A stretch of 64,000 bases of DNA from Bolinopsis microptera (taxonomy: Eukaryota; Ctenophora; Tentaculata; Lobata; Bolinopsidae): contig NC_087072.1 in the NCBI RefSeq assembly GCF_026151205.1, forward strand, positions 1,167,375-1,231,374, in the 5' to 3' direction. Shown piece after piece: positions 47,701-61,485 of this stretch. Position 1 is the first letter of the stretch; every line of letters begins with the position of its first letter. Position numbers and translations under genes: made by a program. Below the pieces are notes generated by a model, which saw only the letters and a list, made by a program, of their open reading frames with translations, made no database searches and was not told the DNA's origin.

Positions 47701-48165
47701 TTCTCGAAAAGATGTACATCTCCAGTTTCCACTGGTAGTATCTTATCGTTCTAGTGGTAAGAGTGCCTACCCAGGTAAATGTCGGACAAGAAAATAAACT
47801 TTTTTTGTTGTTTTTCGCTTATGCGTTGGGTGTTCAGGTTGATTAGGCTCATCAATCACCAACCTTCCATTCTGGATTAAGTTGGTGAAATCATTACCAC
47901 CTCTCGTCCAGAACAAAAGTAGGGGCTGATACCCAAGTGGGTAAGAACTATTCCATCATGTTTTTCTTTTCTGTTGCTATGTGACACGGAGCCACCTGCC
48001 CCCTGGAATGGCTCTCTTGATAGCTACTTCATCAGTAGATGTACCCCACATACAGTAAATAAAACCGGTAAGATGACAGATGTGCTCCCCATAGTTTCCG
48101 GAATCTGTTACATCATGATTAACCCACAAGCACCATCAACACGGGTTGTTCTGAGGATGCCCGGC
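44785..48165 (-). pseudogene. Mirror copy of the 1103-aa LINE frame, broken many times
   Basis: Fragments of the same protein stay open in different frames: 'GIPDSIVDIINLLYVNTKGK' at 45520-45813, 'VQNVRTALQQAET' at 46470-46772, and 'GDLNAHLSKRTENDC' at 47116-47328. Breaks come every few hundred bases or less. The pattern is the same in the adjacent non-coding parts, which argues for sequencing error. Confidence 0.85.
47074..47145. repeat. A/T low-complexity block interrupting the mirror LINE
   Basis: A run of about 26 A residues followed by more A- and T-rich sequence, with no counterpart at the matching place in the left arm (near 38,370). Probably a consensus error. Confidence 0.7.
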
Positions 48166-48884
48166 TTTTTTTCGGGTTGCACCCCTAGATCGCAGTGTTC
48201 ATTTACAACTCCATCACTGGAGTTGCATGCAGCCCCACCTCGAGCAGGCTGTGGCTCTTAACCAACGGCACAGACGGTCTGAAGTACAGATTGAACTGCA
48301 GCATCCTAGGTTTTACCCGTAATAGAGCAAAACCTTTGGGGCCCAAATTGGATAACAAGTTTCATATGCAATGGATTTTGAATGAATATTATGATGCAAT
48401 CTTTGATTTATATTTAACCCCATTACTCATACACACTACACTCTTGTCATTAAAAATGGAAAGTAAAATTTCTATGAATGTGCAAATGTTTTTGTCGCAC
48501 TTTAGTTCGTGTCGCCTACAGTCCATGTAGCGCACAGTAGTGCGACAGTGGTCGGCCTGAATTCTCTGTCGCACTAGGGTACGTGTCGCACTACGATCCA
48601 GGTAGCGTCCTCTACTGCGACAGTGGCGATCTAGGAGGTTTCGCACTAGGGTACGTGTCGCACTAGAGTACGTTCGCCCTACAGTACTGAACCTTTCCAC
48701 TCCGTCGCCGCACGTAGGCCAAGCGCTGGTGCACTAACCCTGCCTAGGTTTCCCGGTATGTTTCTCTAAAAAAGGGAGAAGTGGTCACCGTCTAGGAAGC
48801 ATGAGGGCTTTCCTAGTTTATATTTGATTTGGAACAACGTTACAACATTTTTTGAATTTTGTGTGAATAATGTTTTAGAACAGA

Positions 48885-48925
48885 CCCCCCACCCCCCCCG
48901 CCCCCCCCCCCCCCCCCCCCCCCCC
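48885..48925. repeat. Poly-C block
   Basis: Runs of C interrupted by A or G, where the left arm has ordinary sequence ('aagactgttataaaac', near 36,640). It creates a false glycine-rich frame on the minus strand. Confidence 0.8.
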
Positions 48926-49551
48926 TCTTTACCAATACATAGTAAACACGGATTAAACGATTCACGACTATATGACTATCAATAGGAATTTCATCATATA
49001 TAGTGGAACACACAAGAAAATTGAAAATCACTTGTGAGAGGGTACGGTAGGGACCCAGATGTCGAGTTTCTACCTCCAAATAAACTTTAAGGGGTTTCTC
49101 TGTCTCATCATAGCCGACCTCCTTACTCGGTTTCTGAACGGAATTCTATGGGCTTCCAGACGGCCAGACCGAGTAATACCATCCCATCCTTCTAAAGTTC
49201 ATCACAATTGCACCCACCTTAGATCTTTTGAATACCCAGTTTTTATTTTTAGTAAAATTTCAATAACCGTGGCCCGGTGTCTTTTTTGACTACAATCACC
49301 TACCCAAAACTACAAGCTTTTTGCATTTTTACTCACTCACTGCTGTAGGTAGTACAAGATCATTGGTTTAAAGAATCCTGACGTAGGAGGGATCCTGACG
49401 TATGGGATCCTGACGTAGGAGGATCAATCTGCAACACTGCAAGCGTAAGAGATAATCACCCAAGAACTTAATACTTATTGCCATATTCAAACTCTATTTT
49501 AATTGACTCATTTTTTTTGCTTTAATCATTTTTCGATTCTTTATTGCTTCA

Positions 49552-49995
<444 letters not shown>

Positions 49996-50559
49996 CTAAT
50001 TGAAATATCTTTTTCTCAGAAAAATGTCATATTTCTCTATAAAGCTTCACATACTCTTCTCTCCTGCACGCAGTGGAAGTTTACATATAAAGTTTAAAGT
50101 TAAGTATTATAACTCGCTCCCCTCCATATTGGTAAATATATTCACAAATATAAATAGAAATTGACTAATATAAATCTTATTAGATAAACTTTGTTATATC
50201 GCCATTTGCATAGGTACCAATGCTCGATGAGTGTAGTTTTGTAGGCAACGGCGCTGAAGAATGTGTTAAAAAATGTAGTAGATGTTTACTATATGGCGCG
50301 GACGTTCTTACGTTGTACTACTAGAATCGACGTTTTTCTGACTCCAAGAACTTTTTTACGGTTGTTGAAACAGTTGGTAATGTACCACTACCTGGCGACA
50401 TTCTCGAAAGATGTATCTGCACTCTAAGTCAGTGATGTTAAGAACTCATTATATTTGGAGATGACTTGACTAGGTAGTAGGTTGTTTCAGGAGATATGGT
50501 GTGAATTGTTGAAGTTGGGTGCTGACAGCTCGAACTCGATGCCACCAGTTAATCTTATT

Positions 50560-50900
50560 TAGGATGATTCCGTCTAGCGACAGCGTTAATATCACAGTGG
50601 TTTTTAAGAGATGTCTTCATTTTCGACAATAGTGGCGCATAGTAATGTTTTGCCACCATGAACATATTCGAGCTTCCACGAGGTATTTTTTGTTAGATGT
50701 ACGAAGTACTTATTCTACCTAATTCACCTCCAGTCGGTGTGCATGTCCTTATGCGGAGTCGGTGGTATTTACCCTGCCGTTGATACTTAATCACGTGATC
50801 TAGGTAAACACTCTTTTCCCAAAGTTTGATTTTAGATTGCGCAGAAATCTAGTTTCTGAAAAGAGACTCTTTAAATACAGTTTTTATCGGATTTGATATG
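50560..50900 (-). pseudogene. Mirror copy of the LINE C-terminal fragment
   Basis: Complement of 34641-35005 with further indels. Confidence 0.65.
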
Positions 50901-51984
50901 ACATGAGGGTGCATATTTTTGCTACCATTGGTCTTGTGGATTGTGAAGGAAGACGACTTTGATACTGTTGTGTAAAAGAAGTTTCTTTGGGTGTTTATAG
51001 CAAAGTCACGGGCGAGCAAGTATGGTACACACTACCTTAACCGCACTGCCTAATGTATTATATGAATCCTTCGGCTTCCTGTAATGGGCTGGTTCACACT
51101 TGTGAAACAATGTGCCTGTTGAATGTCCGAAGTAAAATAAGTGATGAGAAAAATATAAAATAACGTTTGATGTTTTTTTGCAGCTGGTTCAACGTGATTT
51201 TTAGTTTTAAGATGAAAAGCTGAAGTAAGATCGGCGGAGAAAGATGGGCCGGGTCAATCGGATGAGTGCGCTAAGCCTCTGTACCATACTAAGTTCAGTT
51301 TCATTTGTGTTGGAAGGCAAAAATCGTCGACTCTCTGGCCAGTACATGAACACTGAAAATCATGTACCACGCATTTGTTTTCTTTTCGCGCAACAACGAG
51401 TGCAAAGTGGCCTGGCTCAAGCATTACAGCATTACCAAGGCGACTGTAAACAAAATATTTTTTGTCAAAATCTTTATTTTTCACTTTAGTTTAAGTTATA
51501 TTAATATAATAATTCAAATCTTATGATATTGTTATTATCTAAATAGTTACTATGTAACTTAAGATTATAAAATTAATTGTATCCGTGTATTCCTTGTATT
51601 CCCTTTATTCCTTGTATCCCCTATGTCCCTCCTCGGCTGTGCGCCCCTTGGGACTATTATATTATAATCGCCGCGCAGCTCTGCGCGGGCGATATAAATT
51701 TCACCGACCGCTAGGCTGCCGTGGATATATATATAATATATATATATTAGTTAGCCACAACAATCAGAACAACAAACGCCTGACATCAAATGTCCGGTAA
51801 AATAGTACCTTTAGCAGTCATCCATGATTAAATACATGTTATAAATTTATTCAAAAATATCTTTCCATCAATCAATCAAATAGAAGAAATTTTAAATTTT
51901 AGAAATTTATGAACTCAGCAATCAAGTTATGGTGGTAGAGAATCCAATGAAGTGTAGAGTGAGAAAAGTATAATATGCAGAAGA

Positions 51985-53510
51985 AAATCATCTTTCATCT
52001 TACACGTTCAGTCCCTCCAAATGCTTTAAAGTTTTTAGCTGGTTTTTGCCAAAAGTTCTCCCTTTGGTTTTTACAAATACTTAGTCTATCCTGGTCACAT
52101 TGCCTCAACAATCCCAACGTCAACTGCACTAAAATAGAAACATTAAAGACCTAACTTAACGTACTGGTAAACAACTTATGGTTGTGCGGTCAAGATTGTG
52201 CAAAATCTCATTTACTATAAAATGGCAGATAGTTCACAAGTCCCTTGCTTTGAGTTTTATGTGGGATTTATGGTTCTAAATCTAACCTTTAAAGAGTCCT
52301 GAGTACATCCTATATAACTTAACTTACAATATTATCATAACTATGTACACAACATTTTTGGTATCACAGTCCAATCGTCCTTTGATACTGAATACTTGTT
52401 GGTGTGAAACTGCCGATTGTGTTGATGGATCAGGAAGTTTTGCAAGATCACATTTCTTAGCACAAGGAACAACCTCAAATCAGAATCCCTCAGCTGTGTT
52501 CTGGAGAGCGTGGCCTGGATCTTCCTACAGTGGCTTTCTTCATCATGAGGGAGATGCTATGAATAAGATCTCATGAAGTTTTTTTTGACCCTTAAAAGAG
52601 GAAAATACATCAGTCAATCACCTTGCAAAGCTCGAGATCTAGAACGGAGGATTTCTTGTGGGAAAGAGTTAATTATCGTCTATTTGGAGACCCTGGGTTG
52701 AAATCTGTTAACAAGGGGAATGAGTCTCCCTTTGCTACTGTCATCCTCCTTATAATTCAAGAGGCGTGCATATAATGAACATATTACACGGGTGCAGAGT
52801 TGAGTCTGTACGGAACCTAGTAGTTTCAGATCCTTGTTTAACTTGCCTACAGCAAGGTCATCCACTACTTTAGCCCGGCGAGGCACATAACTCCCTCTAC
52901 AACTCCATGACAAATGTTTCATATATACTAGCCGAGTTCACAAGTTATATCCTTGTGTTTGAGAAGAGCTCGTTAGAACTGCTTCCTTATTCTCTGTTGT
53001 TGATAGAGAGAGCCTGCTCTTAGTTTCCACTTTATTAAAAGCCTGGTTAATTAAGTATTGCTATAAACCGCTGTGCCACAAATAGCTTGTGTATTGTGCT
53101 CGTGCTTGGGATGTACCATCATGCTCAGAAGTAAGTTTAAAGATTCTAAATGCAGTGCGATACAGGGTATTTTTTTAATGGTATGTGTAGGATGGCAAGA
53201 GGTGGGAACTAGGAAGGCCATGGTCATCACATGGCTTACTGTAAGGTTTGGTATGTAGTTGGCCTGCTTTCATGTATATAAAAGTGTCTAAGAATTCATC
53301 CTCTAATGAAGCTTATCAACGGGAATTTTATGCTTGCATTCTAGAATAGAGCCATAAGTGGAATGCCTCTAGCATTTCCTGTCATGGTCCAAGGGACAAA
53401 CACCTCATCGCGTATCTGGCCCATAGGAAAAGGAGGTGCTCCAAGCCCCTTCCTTGACATCTCTGTCTATCTTGTCGATGGCTGTAACTGCATACTTGCT
53501 CAAGCGGTAT
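51985..53510 (-). pseudogene. Mirror copy of the Penelope-like element
   Basis: Complement of 32009-33550. Recognisable pieces include 'YKEDDSSKGRLIPLV' (in 52680-52922) and the complement of the GIY-YIG region near 52.2-52.35 kb. Confidence 0.8.
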
Positions 53511-53669
53511 ATATATAATTTCGTTGCTGTAACTCCTAAACAATTAAAAGTCGGTGTTGTTTAGATCTTCGAATTCTTTGTATCATTTTATAAACATCTT
53601 ATCTCATATTATTTGTTTATAGAGTAGTGTTTGAAAGTATTAAAACTTTATAACTAATAAAGCGAGACG

Positions 53670-53968
53670 ATATATATTATATATATGGAACCGTCCATTT
53701 TACTGACACCACGGCACCAACTTTAACGCGACGTTCCGCAAAAACCGTAAAAGATATACAACTGAAACTTTTTTGACTGGGTCAAATGCTTTAATGGCCT
53801 TCAATCAGCATGAAAAAATAAAAAATTGGCTAAGGAATAGGATGTTTAGTGCCCAAAATTTGGACTCCCAAGTGGTGTCAAAAACGCGAATTAAATAGGC
53901 AATAATTATTTTAGTCTCTCTGAGTCTTGACACCATTTTTAGGGTTATACGGGTTCCTGCTAGTATAT
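53670..53968. repeat. PLE-associated terminal repeat, mirror of copy 2
   Basis: Complement of 31560-31860; ends 'gttatacgggttcctgctag'. Confidence 0.75.
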
Positions 53969-54191
53969 ATAGCCCGGAGGGCCCGTTGGCCCGAGGCTAT
54001 GCGGAATTACGCCCGTGAGGCGAGTAGAGATGTATTATATCCACTACGGTCGCTTTTACAGTTTTCATCAGAAGAAAGACCTACGCGCAACTAACACCAA
54101 CAGAGATCATCTCACGCTGTGATGAATAACATCCGTCAGAACGGCTGAATACGTTACCGAACATAACAGGGCTAAACGACCCCGCATAAGA

Positions 54192-56833
54192 ATGATGAAA
54201 TCTCTCATCATCTCCATGATACACCCTCAGTCGTCCAGGAGGTGACTCTGCCGAGCTTTGTCGTGACATTTTTCCATTGCAAATCCTCTTCCCAACAGAG
54301 CTGCGATATCCAATACTGTCGACAGAAGTGAAAGTATCCTTCAGGAAAATATGTGATCCATCCCAACGGAGTTTGTTTTGTTCAGCTCTCGTTACTACCC
54401 ATGCAACTCATGGGACACATATGATGCCAAGGAGTTCAAGAAGTACCTAACCTACTTCAGTGCATGAATCAAATCTATCAGCGATCAATCGCATCGACGA
54501 GAACCCCTCACTCAACAAGCTGTGTGTTCGAAAAATAGAATGAAACGAACACACACCAGAATCAACGGATGTTTCCCATCCGAACCTTATTCATACCAGA
54601 GGACAACTCCGTTATGGTAATCCTCTGCCTGGGTCAACAGAAATGCGATCGATGTATACCCAAGTCACACTCCGATCTTGCGTGGTAAGGTAGATGCAGT
54701 AAGGCTGTCTCCGTATCATGGGAGCGGTTTTCTTGTCCAAAGATGCACTCAAACGCTACCAGTCCTGTCAGGAGTAGGACTGCATAACTCTCTAAATAAC
54801 GAATGCAGACATCTTAAGACTTATCTTTTTCGCTCAGAAAATAATACTGACGGAACGGTTGTTATGAACAGTACCGATATTCCCATGAGGTATCAATCAT
54901 CAAGATTCTGCAATACCCTAATTTTACAGCATGGTCAAGTTTCATATATTCCAACAAATATTGGACAAGCTTACCCCAGCTGACTTACTGTTGATACTGA
55001 TGGCCATGGATCACTCCACATTAGAAGCGACTCCCTGAACGATATGTAAACAAGAACAGAAACTCTCTAGCAGACCCTTACTCACCCCCAGCTATGCCGC
55101 TGGAAGTGTAATAGTAACTAGATTTTAACCATAAAGACGCGAAAGAGGACCTTCTGCATGTACCAGAAAATAATGGTGTTTCTTAGCCTTGTTAAGACAG
55201 AGACTATGCAGATACTAACTAGAGGACTCAACCATCATGACGACCAAAGTGAGAGTTCTTATACTCCCCTGAACCGCCACTCTCTGAAACTGCCCGGTTC
55301 CAAACACGTTTGTATCTCCTACTGAGTTCTGTTTTTACCAGCTCACTGCCAACGCTAAGGGATTTCCTGTGATCAAAACTATTAAACACTCCTCTACACA
55401 GCAAGCATCCAAAACTAAGAGGAAAGACAACAGCTGACACCAAAGACTGATCTAAGCTTCAAGGACTTGAAACCTTACATTAAACACTCGAAATCCGCTA
55501 CAGAAAATGACTCACAAGGAGCTCGGTTCCTCAAACGTGAGCAGTGAAGGAAGCCTCAAAAATCTGAAAAAAAGAGGATCCTCAACATCTGAAGAACCCT
55601 AATCAACTCTCCGCTGCTAGCAGCAGTGGCACATCTGAGCACTCAACGATTTGCAGAATAGACCTGAAGTGATGGAAAGATCCAATGTGTCACTCAACTC
55701 TATTCTTACTGAAATTAAAAATGATATGAAAGAGCTAAAGCTCAACGATAACAGAAAGACCTCTGAGCAGAATCGACTGGAGACTGTCACATATCAAGAA
55801 ATTGTCAAGTGGCACTGATCTCCTTAAAAGCCTGACAAAAGCTACCCAAGACACCAGTCTGCTCCTCGAAAAAATCAGAAAAAGGTCTAAAAGGGCGGAC
55901 ACAAACCCTAAAAGACACTATGGACTGGAAATAAAGATCTGGATGTCTGGCGTCAGAGCGTTTTCAAAAGGAAGGAGAGTGACAAAATCAACGAAAATCC
56001 ATAACATCATTTCGACCCCTAATTTCAGAATCCTCAGTTATCAGCCAGTTTAGACCAGGTGCAAATGCTAGCCAAACCATTGTTAGACATCTCCCCAGGT
56101 CTCCGGCTGACAGGGGAGACAACAGGGACACCCCTGGGCTATCACCAAAATCAGGGACGAACCCCTCCTACAGGAAGAGGGTATAGAACCCAGACAGAGA
56201 GACAAGAGAACAGTGTCTTCCGGCAGATAGACCAAAAAGAGCAAGTAACCGTCCTGTTTTTTTCCAAGCCAAAAGAAAATAGATTATTTCTCCTCTGTGA
56301 CTCAACCATGAGAAGCTTTAACTGAAGAGTTTCCGAAAAGATACAACGTCTCTGTAATTTTCAACGGAGCCCTGAAAGACCTTCACTCAAGTCTCGAATC
56401 AACGGCCGAACAATTTCCAATCACAACCCAGATGCAGTTTACGCTCCCTTTGGTACTCAGGACATACAAGATGGTACCGAAGCCTGACCTCCGTTGGTGA
56501 TCACAAAGAAAGTCTACCGAAAAGATACTTAGACAGACTTCGCAACACTGCCAACTTTGCATCTCGCATCCCTTCTCCGCGACCAACGGAAGGATGGAGT
56601 AATATAGTCGACTCTCACTGAAGCAATCAGAAATCTTAAAAGGTTGGACAGTGAGAAAGCTGATTTCTGGATGAATCAAGGGAAAAACAGAAACAACAAC
56701 ATTCACTCGGGGGATCAGATATCCACACGACAATTTGTTTGTCCCCAGATCAACCTCATCTGAATGACGAGTAACAAGTAATCAGGCAACTTCAAGACAA
56801 GCCTCAACAGTACATTTAGCAGAGACCGCACCT
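54192..56833 (+). pseudogene. Mirror copy of LINE ORF1, broken many times
   Basis: Short open pieces keep the ORF1 sequence: 'GKVDAVRLSPYHG' (54678-54983) and 'GTDLLKSLTKATQDTSLLLE' (55802-56053). No continuous frame remains. Confidence 0.85.
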
Positions 56834-56931
56834 GCGTACTTATCTCTCATTCTCAGCTTATCTAGTCCCCTCCCTCATTTTCTTCTCCTTGCTCCTCTTG
56901 CCTCTCTCAATCCTTTATACAAGTTGAACTG

Positions 56932-59900
56932 ATGAACTATGTCAACGGTATAATTTCCTGGAATGTTGCAAACAATCATGTTTTCTCGAAACAAAACGTG
57001 ATCCCCGATTCTTGTAAAATCATCAGTCCGAATGATATAATCGCCTATCAAAGACCGATGCGAAGTGTCACTGAAAGGATACAAATCTATAGTGACATCC
57101 GAAAATCTGGTAAAGGTGGAGGAGTAACTACTCTGGTTAGGAAAACTATCGTGGCATATTGCTCTCTGGAGAAATTTCACACTTACTGCGGACCCCTCAA
57201 TGTACATTGATAATTGTTTAAAGTTCTGATCCCTAAACACCAATATCACACCTTTGTTCTCAATAGCTACATACGCACCTACCAAACAGCATTTGAAAAA
57301 CCGGCACTATCCTGCACCGAAGCAAATTTGATGGCACTCCAGAAAAAATAAGCAGACATCAAGGATAACTACCAGTAATGACTCATACTTCTATGGAGAC
57401 CTTATGCCAAAAAAGAATAGGGCATCTCTGATTTCAGATATATAACAGAGCGGATGATTTCGAGCTCTTTCCAGAACTGGCAGGCCCCTCCGACTTCATG
57501 GTTATACGCAGAAGTGGCACCTATATCATCAAAATAGGAACAGCCAGGACAAAATCACCAATAGAACAAAAAAATCTTTGCTTGACTTTGTTGGATCGCA
57601 AACCTCTTGATCCTTAATGGACGTACCATTGGGACACTGCCGGAAATACACATGCTTCAAAAAGTGGAACGGAAACAGCGTGGTGGACTACTCATTGCAT
57701 CACATCCTTTCTTCACCGTGTAAGTCCCTCTCAGTGGGCGAGCATACTCTGGTTCTCCGACCACAATCCTGTTCTACCTCAGTCTCCTGGCATGGACACC
57801 GGAGCCCCCAAAGAATAGTCGAGCTCCCATAGCATAAGTCAGGAATGCTCCTTTCGTTACCCGATCACAGAAAACAGTCTAGTCAACTTCACACACTCCT
57901 AGAACAGCCTGAGTTCATCCAAAGAAACTCCCAGCTAACTCAAAGAAGCCGAATCCGCCCCAAAACCCATGAGCAGTCGAAGCACTGAATAGCACATTAC
58001 AGAACTTATAAATGATGCCCGCTAAAAATGAGCTTGAAATCTCTAAACAGACCCAGAATCCAAACACCCAAGTGCGATTCCATGTTGGGACGGCAAGTGT
58101 CACACCGCACGACGCCTCTTCAAGCTGTCAATAAAGATTGTCGATAATAACCCTGACAATCAATAGGATCAAATCGCTCGACACCGGTGCTAACTGCAGA
58201 TGATATCGAAAGATTGTCAATAGAAACGGGATGACTTCTTCAAAAGATCTTAACAAAAGAGATTCAAAAACGGTAAAAACCATATCCTGGAGAGACTGTC
58301 AAAAAGCTAAAGATCTAACAAGAAGGAAGAAGTCCAACGTGACTCAGAGCAACTTAGAAACCATCATCAGTTCTACACTGAGCTTCTACTCTTGACACTC
58401 ATCAACAGTAGACTCACTCACAAAAAGAGCTCTCCTCGAAGAAAGCCAACACCCTAGCCGAGGGATCTGCCCCAAATGAGTCGCTGAACAGCGCATTTAC
58501 ACTGGGTGAGCTGAACGCTGCCACTAGCAAACTAAAATCCGGCAAAGCACTTGCCTTTTGACTACATAAGCACTGAAATGCTCAAGGGTTTGAACAGTGA
58601 AAATGAGTCCCCTCCTCCTTAACCTCTTCAATCTGTGCCATTGAGACAGGAACCTACCTCTGAGCAAAAGGTATCACACCGATTCACAAAAAGGGTGCAT
58701 CAGGAACCCTGACAATAATAGAGCAATAGCAGTATGTAGCTGTATTGGAAACTGGCTCTCCCCCCACGATGCTGCTATCTCGGCTTGTCACTCACCGCCA
58801 AATCTCCATCCAGATCCACTAAATCAAGCAGGCTTTACCAAAGGAAGTCAATGTAATGACCATATATTCCACGCTGATGTCCACAATCGAAAAATACAAG
58901 AAAGTGAAAAATAAAATATATGCAGTGTTCATTGATCCCGAAAAGCGTTTGATCTAGTGTGCAGACAAGCCCTCCTGTTCAAACTATCTGCTAGGCGTCA
59001 ATTGGCGGCTACACGACATCATCAAAGCATGTACAGTAATCAGAGGTCATAACAAGATGAATGGTAAAATCAGTGAAGCATTCAAGATCCTCAAGGGACT
59101 GAACAAGGACATCCACTCCAGCCCCGAGTTTTCAAAGTCCTACTTTAATAAGCTTTCTGACCTCCTCAATGAGCCCTTTGTGAACTGCCCAACTCCTCGC
59201 TGTTATCTAAGTGACTCACCTAGCGTGGTCTTGATGATCTATAAATCCTCGCCTAGATCCTGAATCACTCCAAAAGTTGCTTTCGATCATTGGGACTACT
59301 GGTATCGAATGGGTCTGGAAAATCAACATCTCCAAAACCAAATTCATGGTCTTCAACGGTAAAGGACATACATTCCAACTGGCGTCCTTCTATTATGACA
59401 GAGATTATAGAGATGGTCTCCAGCTACTCTATCTTGGAATCATATAAGGCACACAGGGAATTCGCAGGCACTGACTCTCTCTACCGTAAGTGACACGGAG
59501 CTTACTTAAGCTTGAGAAGCACCATAGACCGGAGATACATGGACGCATCATGCTAACAAAACTATTTGACAACCCTTGTCAAGCCTATTCTACCATAGCG
59601 TTGTAAGTTTGGCCCCAGTTCTACCCACTGTCAGTAAGGTACTCTCTGCTCGCCAAGTTTCACAACCATGATCATGCAGTCTTCCACATCGCAAACAGAA
59701 AACGGGAGCAAGTGCACCTACGTCACCTCAAATACCTTCATGGGTATTAACAGAAGGGCAGTCAGCTACAGCCTGGGGAGAAACTGGCCCTCATACCCAA
59801 TTATATTGAGATGTTGAACTGAGTACTAAATAATTCAAAGAGTGTATGAGCCTCCCTCAACACAACTGGTTAAAGCTGCAATGACTGAGCCGATTAACCT

Positions 59901-60555
59901 CAAATTGTCATGGTTTGTAGGCATCGAATCAGTTATCAAGTCATTTAACAACATCGACCTTCCTGACAGGAACTCATCATCGTTGCTCAACGCAACCTTC
60001 CTCGCGGACTCCTGCAGCCCTGAATTGATGACAGAGAACCTGCGAAAACTATTCCGTGATTCCTGGGGTTCTCTTGTGAAAGATTCTAGAAAGCTATCAT
60101 TCTACAGTGAAGTCAAAAAAGAATTTGGATGGGAGCCATATCTAAACCACGCTAGGTCTTTCCAGGACAGAAGGGCAACCACACAGATTCGGTCCAGTTC
60201 TCATCACCTTAGAATTGAAAGGGGGAGGTACGACAAAACTCCACTTGATGAAAGGACCTGTAACTATTGCGAGCTGAACATCAACCAGCTAATCATCGAA
60301 GACGAGAATCATATGCTCCATTCCTGCCCCCTAGGGAAAGTTCCAAGGGACAGATTTCAAAGCCTCAGTGGAAATCTAGTCAGCATTGACGGAAATGGTA
60401 GCTTCAATCTTGCCTCCACGTTTATCTCGCAACCCGATTGCATGGACAAACTCAGCGATGAGGACGTAAGTTTGATCAAACTCTCGACCAGCACCATTAA
60501 TAAAATCTACAGACTAACCCTCAACTTCAAAGAAAGTCTAAATGTAGATAACTAG
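56932..60555 (+). pseudogene. Mirror copy of LINE ORF2, broken except the last 238 codons
   Basis: The start 'MNYVNGIISWNVANNHVF' is recognisable. The frame breaks repeatedly until about 59,842; from there to the stop it matches the left-arm ORF2 almost perfectly (one or two substitutions). The abrupt change marks the end of the poor-quality block. Confidence 0.88.
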
Positions 60556-61485
60556 CTTCCTCTTTCAGTCCTTCCTTTCTTCCTTTCTTTTTTTCCCCTT
60601 TCTCTTTCCGCCTTTTTTTCTTTTCCAGCTTTGGATCTGTGACGGATGTGATGAATTTCTTGCGGTCACTCTTATCCCTACATGGGCTCCCGGCCGTGCG
60701 TCCATGTAGGAGCCGTGGGGCCTTCCGAGTGATAGGGTTACAGTGACTGTTAGTAGGGAAAGTATGAAGGCTATATCAGTAGACACAATTACCGAACGCA
60801 GGGCATTGGCTCGACCTCCAAGACAGGGTATCCGTGAGGACCCTGGTCGTAATCAGCTCTGCACTGCTCCAGTGTATCCTGATGCCTGAAATCTTGGACA
60901 CTGCCTACGTACGGGGTAGACAGCCACTGATGATTTTGTCTGTGAGTTTTTCGTCACTTCCTGACATGAGTCAGACCTCAGCTGGATCCTTCCTGTTTAG
61001 CTTTTTCTGAGCTTCCCGCTCGACCTCCTTCTTCAATCTTCAATCATCATCATCAGTTAGAGCTGCCGTGCTCTCGAACTTTCCCCTCACACTCCACCAC
61101 GGCACCTCCTTCGAGGCCTCTTGCCAGGTAACACCAGCTCTCAGACATAGGCAAGCTTACCGCGCACGGCGTTTTTTCTTTTTTGTTTCGTCCTTTCCGT
61201 GTGTGCCGTTTTGTGCCACCCTCTCTGCTGTTCCTGCGAAATTGCGCTCATTCGCTCTTCAATGGGCTGTTCATTTGACAGAGTTACTGGCTGGCACTCC
61301 AAACATCTTCTCACTCACAATCACCATCAATCAAATTCAAAATTATGCAATCAATCACTATACATCCACGATCATATGATCAAAACACAAAACTTTGTTA
61401 TATACTGTTTCTGTTTGAGATTTGAATAACGTTACTGTAATGTTTCAAATTATATTTTAAATGTTCAAAAAAAAATTTCAAAAAA

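Larger units (their letters stand above)
44271..48690. mobile_element. Mirror copy of the array-ended DNA element with inserted LINE
   Basis: Complement of 36835-41175. The arrays lie at about 44275-44415 and 48490-48680, with damaged units. Confidence 0.8.

Noticed and set aside
48840-49079. Glycine-rich minus-strand frame
   Set aside because: It is produced by the poly-C block, which is probably a sequence error.
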